The notes under the pieces: model-generated
What the model saw: only the letters and a program-made list of their open reading frames with translations
What the model was told of the DNA's origin: nothing
Databases searched by the model: none
Origin: Chitinophaga sp. MM2321
GTDB lineage: Bacteria > Bacteroidota > Bacteroidia > Chitinophagales > Chitinophagaceae
DNA: 64,000 nucleotides
Assembly: GCF_964033635.1 (NCBI RefSeq)
Contig: NZ_OZ035533.1
Span: 6,047,001-6,111,000, forward strand
Direction of reading: 5' to 3'
Made by a program: the position numbers and the translations under genes
Shown here: in pieces, positions 8,346 through 16,880 of the stretch
Layout: each line of letters begins with the position of its first letter
How positions within the stretch are numbered: the first letter of the stretch is position 1

Positions 8346-9482
8346 TTAAACCGCTAACAGTCTTGCGGCAGCTTGTTCCAGCGTTGTGTTCTTTTTGGCG
8401 AAGCAGAAACGGATCACGTGATCATCCTTAGCGTTCTGGTAAAAAGCTGATACCGGAATAACCGCCACGCCTGCTTCTTTGGTAAGCCGGATAGCAAATG
8501 CTTTATCTCCTTCGTCCGAAATGCGGTCGTACTTCATCAGCTGGAAGTAGCTCCCCTGGCTGTGTAGCGGCGTAAAGCGGGAACCGTTCATCAGGTCCAG
8601 GAAGTAATCTCTTTTTTGTTGATAGAAGCCCGCCAGCTCCAGGTAATGCGAAGGCGTTTCCAGGAATTTAGCGAGGCCGTATTGCATGGGTGTGTTCACC
8701 GAAAAGCAGAGATATTGATGCACCTTTCTGTATTCCTGCGTCAGGTGTTCCGGCGCTACGCAATAGCCCATTTTCCAACCGGTATTATGAAACACTTTAC
8801 CAAAAGAAAAAGTAACAAAGCTGTTGCGGTAAATAGTCGGGTATCGCAGAATACTGTGGTGTTGGGCGCCATCAAAGATCAGGTGTTCGTATACTTCATC
8901 AGACAATACCAGCAGGTTAAATTCCACCACTAGTTTTTCCAGTTCTTCCAGATCATTTTCCTGTAAGATGCTTCCCGTTGGATTATGCGGTGTATTGAGC
9001 ATAATCATTTTGGTACGGGAGGTGATTTTACGCCGCACCTCCTCCCAGTTGATCCGGTAGTCCGGAAAGGAAAGTGGGATCAATACCGGTTTCCCGCCAT
9101 TTACAAGCACATTGGGAATATAGCTGTCGTATGCCGGTTCAAATATAATTACTTCATCACCCGGATGGATACACGTAGCAATGGCCGTAAAGATGGCGTA
9201 AGTGCCGCCGGGTGTAATTGTTATTTCTGTATCCGGATTGATGTTTTGCTGATAGAGGCGACCGATTTTAGCTGCAATCGCCGACCGTAGCGGCATCAGC
9301 CCGGGCATGGGAGCATATTGATTATGCCCTTGCAGCATGGCTTCATTCACCAATGCTTTCAGTTCATCACTGCAATCGTAATCCGGAAATCCCTGTGAAA
9401 GATTAATAGCGTTGTGCGTAGCTGCGAGCGCAGACATCACGGAAAAGATGGTAGTACCGGTATCAGGCAGTTTTGAAATCAT
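8346..9482 (-). CDS. PLP-dependent aminotransferase, methionine aminotransferase-like
   Basis: A 378-residue fold-type I aminotransferase. Visible marks are NLSQGFPDY near the start, the Asn in NTPHNPTG, the Asp-Tyr pair in LSDEVYEH, the PLP-binding Lys229 in SFGKVFHNTGWKMGY, and Arg in VIRFCFAKK near the end for substrate carboxylate binding. The spacing and the FHNTGWK sequence resemble the YbdL/methionine aminotransferase and kynurenine aminotransferase branch. The likely reaction is transamination of methionine or aromatic amino acids with 2-oxo acids. No operon partner is evident. The exact substrate is not decided. Confidence 0.88.
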   Translation of the reverse strand: MISKLPDTGTTIFSVMSALAATHNAINLSQGFPDYDCSDELKALVNEAMLQGHNQYAPMPGLMPLRSAIAAKIGRLYQQNINPDTEITITPGGTYAIFTAIATCIHPGDEVIIFEPAYDSYIPNVLVNGGKPVLIPLSFPDYRINWEEVRRKITSRTKMIMLNTPHNPTGSILQENDLEELEKLVVEFNLLVLSDEVYEHLIFDGAQHHSILRYPTIYRNSFVTFSFGKVFHNTGWKMGYCVAPEHLTQEYRKVHQYLCFSVNTPMQYGLAKFLETPSHYLELAGFYQQKRDYFLDLMNGSRFTPLHSQGSYFQLMKYDRISDEGDKAFAIRLTKEAGVAVIPVSAFYQNAKDDHVIRFCFAKKNTTLEQAAARLLAV

Positions 9483-9561
9483 TTAGTTATTTAATTAAAA
9501 TGAAATTTAGATATTTTGTTTCAAAGCAAGCCGCTTTTGGAGACAAAATATCTAAATTTCA
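9481..9561. repeat. Dispersed palindromic repeat, copy 1
   Basis: A perfect 18-bp arm GAAATTTAGATATTTTGT (9502-9519) is repeated inverted at 9543-9560 around a 23-nt centre; one more outer pair fits (9501/9561), and outside that the arms continue with mismatches. The left flank 9481-9520 aligns with the arm of the palindrome at 22491 (about 30 of 41 positions). It fills the gap between the aminotransferase start and the ManC stop. The left end overlaps the aminotransferase start codon. Confidence 0.7.
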
Positions 9562-9580
9562 AAATAATCAAATCCCAAAA

Positions 9581-10672
9581 TTATAAGAACTTCTCCCCTT
9601 TATTCCGTTTGATCTCACCCACATATTCTTTGATCTGTTGTTCGTTATCTTTTTTGCAGATAAGTAACACATCATGGGTATCGATCACAATAAATTCATC
9701 GAGGCCTTGTAGCAGTACCAGCTTGTCGTTAGGCACTTTCACCATGCATTTGGTGGCGTCAATGACTACTACATTTTTACCTTGTACCGCATTGCCGAGG
9801 TAATCCTTTTCCAGGTTCTCGTAGGCGGAAGCCCAGGTACCGAGATCGCTCCAGCCAAAGTTGGAAGGGATTACGTATACGTTGGCCGCTTTCTCCATAA
9901 TGCCATAATCTATGGAGATGTTGGTACACTGCGGATAAACCCTTTCAATCACTTCTTTTTCCTGTGGGGTGTTCAGGGCAAAAGTGCTTTGCTCAAAGAG
10001 TTCATTTATTTCGGGCAGGTATTCCCGGAAAGCCGTCAGGATGGTTTTTACATTCCAGACAAAGATGCCGGCGTTCCAGAGGAAATCGCCGCTTTGCAAA
10101 AATGTTTTCGCCAGTTCCAGGTTCGGTTTTTCTGTAAATGTTTTCACCTGGTATACATTATCCGCTACCTGCTGTGGTTCAAACTGGATATAGCCGTAGC
10201 CGGTATCGGGACGGGTAGGTTTGATCCCCAGGGTGATGAGGGCGCTGTTTTTTTGTACAAACAGGAGCGCGTTGAGGCATGCGCTGGTAAAAGCGGGACC
10301 ATCAACGATGAGATGATCTGCAGGTGCGCAGATGATATTCGCCAGCGGATCCTGTTTATGGATTTTGTGTGAGATATATGCCACACAAGGAGCCGTATTC
10401 TTTCTGGATGGTTCACTCACAATATTGGCCGCAGGGAGTTCCGGTAATTGTTCGGCTACCTTGGAATTATATTGCTGGTGTGTGACCACAAAGATGTTTT
10501 CCTTTGGAATGAAGTTGGCGAAACGTTCATAAGTCCATTGAAGCAGGGTTTTCCCGGTGTTCAGGATATCCAGGAATTGCTTGGGATTGTCTGTGCGGCT
10601 GTGGGGCCAAAAGCGGCTGCCAATACCTCCTGCCATTATTGCCACATAAAAGTGGCTGTTCAGCTGTGTCAT
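9581..10672 (-). CDS. manC: Mannose-1-phosphate guanylyltransferase
   Basis: It makes GDP-mannose from mannose-1-phosphate and GTP, feeding capsule, O-antigen or glycoprotein sugars. The nucleotidyltransferase signature is at the N-terminus (MAGGIGSRFWPHSR, then NPKQFLDI), followed by PADHLI and later FTEKP, FLWNAGIFVW and the MEKA...WSDLGTW block typical of GMP transferases. At 363 residues it is the short, single-domain form without the phosphomannose isomerase fusion. It lies 2 bp downstream of kdsD, so the two form one operon supplying surface-polysaccharide precursors. It is cytoplasmic. Confidence 0.95.
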   Translation of the reverse strand: MTQLNSHFYVAIMAGGIGSRFWPHSRTDNPKQFLDILNTGKTLLQWTYERFANFIPKENIFVVTHQQYNSKVAEQLPELPAANIVSEPSRKNTAPCVAYISHKIHKQDPLANIICAPADHLIVDGPAFTSACLNALLFVQKNSALITLGIKPTRPDTGYGYIQFEPQQVADNVYQVKTFTEKPNLELAKTFLQSGDFLWNAGIFVWNVKTILTAFREYLPEINELFEQSTFALNTPQEKEVIERVYPQCTNISIDYGIMEKAANVYVIPSNFGWSDLGTWASAYENLEKDYLGNAVQGKNVVVIDATKCMVKVPNDKLVLLQGLDEFIVIDTHDVLLICKKDNEQQIKEYVGEIKRNKGEKFL

Positions 10673-10674
10673 TT

Positions 10675-11649
10675 CTAAATAATTCCCTCTCTGATTAAAT
10701 CATGTAAGTGAATAATACCAGTATATCGTTCTCCATCCATTACCAGCAGTTGTGTGATATCGTTCCGGCGCATCATTTCCAATGCATTGATAGCCAGTTC
10801 GTCCTGCTGGATCATTTTTGGGTGTAGCGACATGATATCTTTTGCCGTTACAGAAGCTGTAGCTACATTTTTCTCCAGCATTCTGCGCAGGTCTCCATCT
10901 GTAATAATACCTTTTAATAACTCCTTTTCGTCCAGTACAGCTGTTACACCAAGCATTCCGGAGGAAATTTCCACAATTACCTCCCGGAGGGAGCTGTTGA
11001 TCAATACCTTTGGCGCCTGATGCTGTTTGCTAAGATCTGCTACTTTAAGATATAATTTTTTACCCAGTGCGCCACCGGGATGAAATTTTGCAAAGTCAGC
11101 AGCCGTAAATCCGTGCCATTCTATGAGGCATACCGCCAATGCATCTCCCATTGCCAGCTGCGCAGTGGTGCTGGTAGTGGGTGCAAGGTTATTAGGGCAT
11201 GCTTCCTGGCTAACGGTCGTATTCAGCACATAGTCCGCTTCTGCGGCCAGGAATGAGTCAGTATTCCCCACCATGGCTATTAATGTGTTGCCAAAATTCT
11301 TCACTAAGGGTACTAATACCTTTATTTCTGCAGAAGACCCGCTTTTGGAGATACACATTACAATATCTTCCTGCCGGATCATTCCGAGGTCTCCATGGAT
11401 AGCATCAGCAGCGTGCATAAAAAGGGCCGGTGTGCCGGTAGAGTTAAGGGTGGCAACAATTTTCTGGGCAATGATGGCACTTTTTCCAATGCCGGTCACC
11501 ACCAGTCGTCCTTTGCCTTGCGCTACCAGTTCCACCACCTTTTCAAAATCTGCATCTATAAACTGCTGCAAATCATTAATAGCTGCTGCTTCAACCGCAA
11601 TTGTGCGTTTTGCTACCTCTCTTATGTTATTGGTTCCGTTCCTTTTCAT
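10675..11649 (-). CDS. kdsD: Arabinose-5-phosphate isomerase (KpsF/GutQ family)
   Basis: It converts ribulose-5-phosphate to arabinose-5-phosphate, the first step to Kdo for lipopolysaccharide. An N-terminal SIS domain has GIGKSAIIAQKIVATLNSTG and the strictly conserved HAADAIHGDLGM. It is followed by CISKSGSSAE, the KFHPGGALG motif, and two CBS domains (about residues 205-324, each closing with GIITDGDLRR or GIIHLHDLI). The 324 residues match the family length. It is first in a two-gene operon with manC. An ATG at 11647-11649 gives the start. Confidence 0.95.
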   Translation of the reverse strand: MKRNGTNNIREVAKRTIAVEAAAINDLQQFIDADFEKVVELVAQGKGRLVVTGIGKSAIIAQKIVATLNSTGTPALFMHAADAIHGDLGMIRQEDIVMCISKSGSSAEIKVLVPLVKNFGNTLIAMVGNTDSFLAAEADYVLNTTVSQEACPNNLAPTTSTTAQLAMGDALAVCLIEWHGFTAADFAKFHPGGALGKKLYLKVADLSKQHQAPKVLINSSLREVIVEISSGMLGVTAVLDEKELLKGIITDGDLRRMLEKNVATASVTAKDIMSLHPKMIQQDELAINALEMMRRNDITQLLVMDGERYTGIIHLHDLIREGII

Positions 11650-11815
11650 GACAATTTACAAATTTATCATTTTTTAGTCAGCACCGGTACGATCATGTAA
11701 TTTATATTGATACTACGCGCTTTTTTAAGTAACTTCGTGTCCCCTAAAAAACATATAAAACTATTTCATCATTTGTCAATTCTTTAGCGTTTTACCGTTT
11801 TTAAATTTGAATGCA

Positions 11816-14017
11816 ATGGCTGTTGTAAAGGTAAGTTTGATGGATGCATTACGAGAACATTTTGGGTTTGATTCCTTTAAAGGAAATCAGGAAATAATCA
11901 TTAATAGCATCCTATCAGGTAAAGATACTTTTGTTATAATGCCAACTGGTGGAGGTAAATCTCTTTGCTACCAATTACCTGCTCTGATGAGCCCCGGTTG
12001 TGCACTGATCGTTTCACCCCTGATCGCGCTGATGAAAAACCAGGTAGACCTGGTTCGTGGCTACAGCAGCAGGGACAATGTAGCACACTTTCTTAACTCC
12101 ACGCTTTCCAAAGCGCAAATAAAAAAAGTGCGCGCAGATCTCCTGTCAGGTACAACCAAGCTACTGTATGTGGCGCCGGAAACCCTGACAAAACAGGAGA
12201 ACCTGGATTTTTTCAAGGAACTGGAAATTTCATTTATTGCCGTAGATGAGGCACACTGTATTTCTGAATGGGGCCACGATTTCAGACCGGAATACCGTCG
12301 TTTGAAAGAGATGATCGATCAGATCAGTGACAAGCTGCCTATCATCGCATTAACCGCTACGGCTACGCCCAAAGTGCAGAGTGATATTGTAAAAAATCTC
12401 GCATTAACGAATGCGAATATATACATCTCGTCATTTAACCGTCCTAACCTGTATTATGAAATCAGGCCCAAACGCAAGAAAGACCAGGTGATCAAGGATA
12501 TAGTAAAATATATTCATCTACATAAAGGCAAAAGCGGCATTATCTATACCCTCAACCGTAAAACAACGGAAGAACTGGCTGATATGCTGACGGCAAACAA
12601 CATCAAGGCAGTAGCTTATCATGCCGGTCTTGACCCCGTTACCAGGGCACAACGCCAGGATATGTTCCTGCATGAAGATACCGAAGTGATTGTTGCTACC
12701 ATCGCATTTGGCATGGGCATCGACAAGCCGGACGTACGCTTTGTAATTCACTACAACATCCCAAAAAGCCTGGAAAACTATTACCAGGAAACCGGCCGCG
12801 CCGGCCGTGATGGGCTGGAAGGAAACTGTGTTTGCTACTACTCCCTTAAAGATGTGCAGAAACTGGAACACCTGATGCGCGATAAGCCACTGAGTGAACG
12901 TGAAATGGGCGCACAACTGATCAACGAAACAGTAGCCTATGCAGAAAGTGCGGTTTGTCGCCGTAAAGTGATCCTGCACTACTTCGGTGAAAAATATGAA
13001 ACGGAAAACTGCGGTCAATGCGATAACTGCCGCAACCCGAAAGAAAAAATAGAGGCTAAAAACCGTGTAGTGGTAGTCCTAAAGGCCATCCGCGCACTGG
13101 AAGAACGCTTCGGCGCCGACTATGTGGTGAACGTCATCACCGGTAAAATAACGCCGCAGATCAAGACCTATCGCCACGATCAACTGGAAATATTCGGAGA
13201 AGGAAAAGAATTCGATGCACACTTCTGGAATTCCCTGATACGCCAGATGATGCTGGAAGGTTTGATTGAAAAAGATATTGAAGAATACGGCCTGCTGAAA
13301 GTAACGGAAAAAGGTAAAAAATTCCTGAAGAAACCCTTCTCTATCATGGTGGCCCTCAATCACCAGTTTGACGAAGACGGCATCGAGGAAGAAGAGGAAG
13401 CAGCAGCAGAAGCACAGGCCTCCGCAGATCCGGCATTGTTTGAAATGCTGAAAGAACTGCGTAAAAAAGTATCCAAGGAAAAGAACCTGCCTCCCTTTGT
13501 GATCTTCCTGGAAACATCCCTGGAAGACATGGCCACCCAGTACCCTACCACGGTACAGGAACTGGAAAAAATCCAGGGCGTCAGCAAGGGTAAAGCGGTT
13601 CGCTATGGCAAGCAGTTCCTGGACGTGATCTCCAAATTTGTGGAAGAAAATGATATCACCAAGCCGGATGATTTTGTGATGAAGAGTGTGGTGAACAAAA
13701 GCGGCATGAAGGTATTTATCATTCAGAATATCGATAAAAAGATTCCACTGGAAACCATCGCCAAAAACAAAGAGTTGAGCATCTCCCAGTTACTGGATGA
13801 AATGGAAACCATTGTTGCCAGCGGCACCAAACTGAACCTGGATTATTGCCTGGATGAAGAACTGGATGACTATGCCCAGGAAGAGATCATGGAATACTTC
13901 AAGGGATGTGAAACTTCCAGTCTGGCCCTGGCCCGCGAAGAACTGATCGAAAACGATTATTCGCTCGAGCAGCTGAAACTGATGCGTATTAAGTTCCTGG
14001 TGGTTTACGGAAACTAA
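11816..14017 (+). CDS. recQ: ATP-dependent DNA helicase RecQ
   Basis: It unwinds DNA 3'-5' in recombination and fork repair. Seen in order: the Q-motif region (LREHFGFDSFKGNQ), Walker A PTGGGKS, DEAH with the aromatic loop ISEWGHDFRPEY, TATATP, the C-terminal RecA lobe ending QETGRAGRDG, a zinc-binding set (CRR, then CGQCDNC), the winged helix and an HRDC domain (about residues 540-615). About 110 residues beyond the HRDC form an additional C-terminal helical tail. An upstream TTG at 11807 would extend the frame by three codons, but ATG 11816 is the better start. A TAAATTTG at 11802-11809 looks like a -7 but lies so close that it would make a near-leaderless message. Confidence 0.96.
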   Translation: MAVVKVSLMDALREHFGFDSFKGNQEIIINSILSGKDTFVIMPTGGGKSLCYQLPALMSPGCALIVSPLIALMKNQVDLVRGYSSRDNVAHFLNSTLSKAQIKKVRADLLSGTTKLLYVAPETLTKQENLDFFKELEISFIAVDEAHCISEWGHDFRPEYRRLKEMIDQISDKLPIIALTATATPKVQSDIVKNLALTNANIYISSFNRPNLYYEIRPKRKKDQVIKDIVKYIHLHKGKSGIIYTLNRKTTEELADMLTANNIKAVAYHAGLDPVTRAQRQDMFLHEDTEVIVATIAFGMGIDKPDVRFVIHYNIPKSLENYYQETGRAGRDGLEGNCVCYYSLKDVQKLEHLMRDKPLSEREMGAQLINETVAYAESAVCRRKVILHYFGEKYETENCGQCDNCRNPKEKIEAKNRVVVVLKAIRALEERFGADYVVNVITGKITPQIKTYRHDQLEIFGEGKEFDAHFWNSLIRQMMLEGLIEKDIEEYGLLKVTEKGKKFLKKPFSIMVALNHQFDEDGIEEEEEAAAEAQASADPALFEMLKELRKKVSKEKNLPPFVIFLETSLEDMATQYPTTVQELEKIQGVSKGKAVRYGKQFLDVISKFVEENDITKPDDFVMKSVVNKSGMKVFIIQNIDKKIPLETIAKNKELSISQLLDEMETIVASGTKLNLDYCLDEELDDYAQEEIMEYFKGCETSSLALAREELIENDYSLEQLKLMRIKFLVVYGN

Positions 14018-14240
14018 ACCAATAGTTGACGAAAATCAGTCTTGTACAGCTTATCAATATAAATGATGATCACCACCGCGTTCCTGCTCCATGCAAATAG
14101 CGCAGAAATGCAGTGGTGATGCAGTGAAAAGAAGAGAAAAAACTGCCCAATACGTGCACTGGCACCGGCTTTAAGCGTATCAGCAACCACGTAGTATCCG
14201 CAGTAAAAAAGTGGGTCGAAAAAAAATCTGCAATAAAATT

Positions 14241-14269
14241 TTGTAATTATAAATTTTATCTTACTTTTG
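14241..14269 (+). promoter_or_regulatory. Promoter of tRNA-Phe
   Basis: TTG (14241-14243), an 18-nt spacer, then TACTTTTG (14262-14269), the Bacteroidota housekeeping form. The predicted start of RNA lies about 30 nt before the mature tRNA. The rest of the 288-bp gap after recQ shows nothing else clear. Confidence 0.65.
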
Positions 14270-14305
14270 CAATCCCTTCACACGGAAGGGGATATAAAAA
14301 AAGAT

Positions 14306-14381
14306 GGTGCGGTAGCTCAGTTGGTAGAGCAAAGGACTGAAAATCCTTGTGTCGCCGGTTCGATCCCGGCTCACACCACCA
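14306..14381 (+). tRNA. tRNA-Phe (GAA), CCA encoded
   Basis: The 76-nt cloverleaf is complete: positions 8-9 TA, D arm GCTCAGTTGGTAGAGC, anticodon stem AAGGA/TCCTT with loop CTGAAAA (anticodon GAA at 14339-14341), T arm GCCGG-TTCGATC-CCGGC and genomic CCA at 14379-14381. The acceptor stem GGTGCGG/TCACACC has one C5-A68 mismatch and a G7-T66 wobble. It has its own promoter and a downstream hairpin, so it is a single-tRNA transcription unit. Confidence 0.96.
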
Positions 14382-14382
14382 G

Positions 14383-14420
14383 CATAAAAAAAGGTCATCG
14401 GAAGATGGCCTTTTTTTATG
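14383..14420 (+). terminator. Terminator of tRNA-Phe
   Basis: A 16-bp stem with one G-T pair (14383-14398 with 14405-14420) closes on a 6-nt loop and contains a run of seven T in the 3' arm. It starts 2 nt after the tRNA CCA. An A run in the 5' arm means it could also stop leftward transcription. Confidence 0.8.
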
Positions 14421-14500
14421 CCCGTAAGTACCGGTCCAACCGGGTTTCAGCATTTATTATGCGCAGGGAGCTCTGACCTCCACAGGCGTATCACATTTTA

Positions 14501-14917
14501 CTATTGCGCCACTTTGATATACCCCCACCCTTCTCTCTGTTTAGTGATTATTTCATAAATGGCATCCGGTACCACGTCAACGCCCGGGATCAATTCACTG
14601 GCGTCTTTATTATTCCGTTTCATGGTAGCACCACATACTTTTACGCTCACTCTTTTATTGTTCAGTAGCTCTGTGAGGGCAGGTGTAATTTTTGATTTAT
14701 CTTTCAATACCATATCCAATGCATCGCCGTAAACGGCCACCTCCAGCTGTGCATCCGGACTCCCTTTCAGGATACCGTTCATTTGCCGCATCACCGTGTT
14801 ATGATCCTCTACCGATTTACTGGTAATATCAAATATTACTTTGTAATCAGCCTGGGCATAAGATGCGAAATATCCAAGCAAACATCCAACAAGTATGAAC
14901 AGCTTTTTCATGATCAT
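14501..14917 (-). CDS. Secreted DsrE-family protein
   Basis: A 138-residue protein with a signal peptide (KKLFILVGCLLGYFASYAQA) and a DsrE/DsrF-like fold: YKVIFDITS, QMNGILKGSPDAQLEVAVYGDALDMVL, then VSVKVCGATMKRNN with the single conserved Cys of many DsrE relatives, ending GVDVVPDAIYEI. DsrE-fold proteins carry or transfer sulfur, or serve as structural relatives with no known activity. It is the third gene of a module with the TsdA-like cytochrome (35 bp upstream) and a Tat-exported protein, which favours a periplasmic sulfur role. The activity is inference; start M1 or M3 is open. Confidence 0.8.
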   Translation of the reverse strand: MIMKKLFILVGCLLGYFASYAQADYKVIFDITSKSVEDHNTVMRQMNGILKGSPDAQLEVAVYGDALDMVLKDKSKITPALTELLNNKRVSVKVCGATMKRNNKDASELIPGVDVVPDAIYEIITKQREGWGYIKVAQ

Positions 14918-14952
14918 ATTTTTATTTGAAATGATGAATATTAACTAGCAGT

Positions 14953-15927
14953 TTATTTAATGTGCCCCTTGCTCTTTTGATGAAGAATGGGACCAAAAGG
15001 ACCGTATTTATGTTGCTGCTCGGAAAAGGTATCGCTGAACGGTCCGAAAGGATGATCTGCCGGCTTGGTGCTTATTACAGGCCAGTCTTCAGGGAATACC
15101 TTAACGGGACGTGGTTGTGAATTTACAAAGGCCGCCACATCCCACGCTTCCTCGTCCGTTAGTTGTGTTTTGTTATAGTCAGCGCCAAACGGCATATTGT
15201 TTTTTACATATCCGGCAAATCTCGATATCCTGTAAATGCCGGCACCTGTATTATAGGCTTTATCTCCCCACAAAGGCGGATACTCGTACTCAACAGCATC
15301 TACAGACAGTTTCCCATTACCATTTTCTCCATGACATTTACTGCATTGCTGCACATATACCAGCTTACCTTTTGTGGTATCTGCCCTTCTTTCCAGATAC
15401 GCCATTTCTTTTATTCCGCTTCCAGGTGGTTTGTATCCTTTAGGTACATCTTTCCCGAGCCATTGTATATAAGCTATCATGGCCCTGAGTTCCCGGCTGT
15501 TGCTGTCGAGGACTTTACCATTGAGACTGCGGATCAGGCAATCATTCACTCTTTTGGCAATCGATTCAATGGCGCCGCTTCTTTCCCTGAATTTAGGGTA
15601 CATAGATGCTGTACCGCCATAATTGTTTCCCCAGCTTTTAGTCCCCGCCGCCAGGTGGCAATTCTGGCAGTTCATACCATTGCTGATGGTCGCTATTTTT
15701 CCTTTAGGTCCCAGGTATACAGCGGTATGCGCAATAAGATCCCGGCCATAACGGATCATTGCGCCATTTGGTGTATGCGGAATCGTACCTGTATCAGGAG
15801 CTATCCATAACACCGTCATTGCCTTTTTTCCATGTTTAGCCTGATTGTTGAAAAACATTATAATAACAACCAGGATCAATCCCAGCAACAACACACCCCA
15901 CAACACCTGGAAAGAATATCGTTTCAT
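14953..15927 (-). CDS. Dihaem cytochrome c, thiosulfate dehydrogenase (TsdA)-like
   Basis: A 324-residue membrane-anchored or secreted cytochrome. One hydrophobic helix spans residues 8-26. Two haem sites follow: C87-x2-C90-H91 (NCQNCHLAAG) and C195-x2-C198-H199 (QCSKCHGENG). Between them KRVNDCLIRSLNG places C130 where TsdA has its unusual haem-1 Cys ligand, and M245 in NNMPFG is a candidate haem-2 ligand. EYPPLWG, AWDVAAFVNSQPRP and EDWP also match TsdA. TsdA oxidises thiosulfate to tetrathionate or the reverse. A longer reading frame begins 33 codons upstream, but ATG 15927 overlaps the previous stop as ATGA, the usual coupled start. Confidence 0.82.
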   Translation of the reverse strand: MKRYSFQVLWGVLLLGLILVVIIMFFNNQAKHGKKAMTVLWIAPDTGTIPHTPNGAMIRYGRDLIAHTAVYLGPKGKIATISNGMNCQNCHLAAGTKSWGNNYGGTASMYPKFRERSGAIESIAKRVNDCLIRSLNGKVLDSNSRELRAMIAYIQWLGKDVPKGYKPPGSGIKEMAYLERRADTTKGKLVYVQQCSKCHGENGNGKLSVDAVEYEYPPLWGDKAYNTGAGIYRISRFAGYVKNNMPFGADYNKTQLTDEEAWDVAAFVNSQPRPVKVFPEDWPVISTKPADHPFGPFSDTFSEQQHKYGPFGPILHQKSKGHIK

Positions 15928-16622
15928 CCCGCAAAACAATAACCGCAATTCCGTTCCTGAGCACGGCCTACGGCCCACACACCGGAAGGCACCAGTTGTA
16001 TTCCCGGTAAGATTCCGTTCGTCCATTCTTTTTTTACTTCAGCAACGTCGAGCGACATGTTTTGTGCCACCACTGCGCTATACACTGTCATCGCCATGTT
16101 ACACACGCAGAATAATACGCCACTGGCCTGCAGTTCATTGATTCCAATTGCTACGTCACCAATGCCCGGAACTTTAAAATCTCCCGGTTTAGGTTCCCAG
16201 AACGGGTTCCTGACTGCCGGCGCTTTTGTGGCAGGATCATCTGCCTTAAACATCTCTCCAAATTTATACTTGGCCCATAACTCACTTTTCATAGCGTATG
16301 GAATCGCGTCGTGACGTAACACCACCACCACACAGCATTCTTTTTCGGGAGTACCCGTAGCTGCATTGGTCAATAAAAACACTTTAGGCCAGGCAAAAGG
16401 CAGTATATCGTGCGGACGCACTACATCCAGCACCATTTTGTGTTTCCCCTTGATTTTATTTACCCATGCTTCGAGATCTTCGGGGCCAATATCCATTTTT
16501 TCAGGGGAGAACGCTGCCTGCAGGTCCAAAGGAGCAAAAGACGGCATCGTAAACACCGTTGCCCCTGCGATGATCTTCCCGAGAAAATCACGGCGGTTGG
16601 TTGCTTCGTTTTCAGTATTCAT
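15924..16622 (-). CDS. Tat-exported DsrE-like protein, function unproven
   Basis: 232 residues beginning with a twin-arginine signal (TNRRDFLGK followed by a hydrophobic stretch), so it is exported folded. The mature part has VVLRHDAIPYAM, the segment GVLFCVCNMAMTVYS with two Cys, and a terminal NCGYC that could bind a metal or carry sulfur. The pattern resembles the DsrE-like secreted proteins found next to cytochromes in Bacteroidota. It overlaps the TsdA-like gene by 4 bp (ATGA), so the two are translationally coupled. What it does is unknown; redox or sulfur transfer is the best guess. Confidence 0.7.
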   Translation of the reverse strand: MNTENEATNRRDFLGKIIAGATVFTMPSFAPLDLQAAFSPEKMDIGPEDLEAWVNKIKGKHKMVLDVVRPHDILPFAWPKVFLLTNAATGTPEKECCVVVVLRHDAIPYAMKSELWAKYKFGEMFKADDPATKAPAVRNPFWEPKPGDFKVPGIGDVAIGINELQASGVLFCVCNMAMTVYSAVVAQNMSLDVAEVKKEWTNGILPGIQLVPSGVWAVGRAQERNCGYCFAG

Positions 16623-16880
16623 ATGATTGCTATTTTGGTGAATGCAATAATTACCTGTAGCATCTGTATTGATAGCAGATAGTTAGTAAAACAGCTTTAA
16701 AGGATAGCGGGGATTCCGAGGAAACGGTCAAAAATATCAGGAGATGCATTTTCGACATCATTAATACGGCCAATTCGTCAACCAATGTTATCATTGCTTA
16801 ACCGTATTAACACGGGGAATTGTAAGTGATGCTAATGTAGGAAAATAAGAATGGGGACTATCGGATAAAAGTGACAAAAT

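Noticed and set aside
15163..15810. 215-residue plus-strand frame opposite the cytochrome gene
   Set aside because: Antisense to the TsdA-like gene; no recognisable features.
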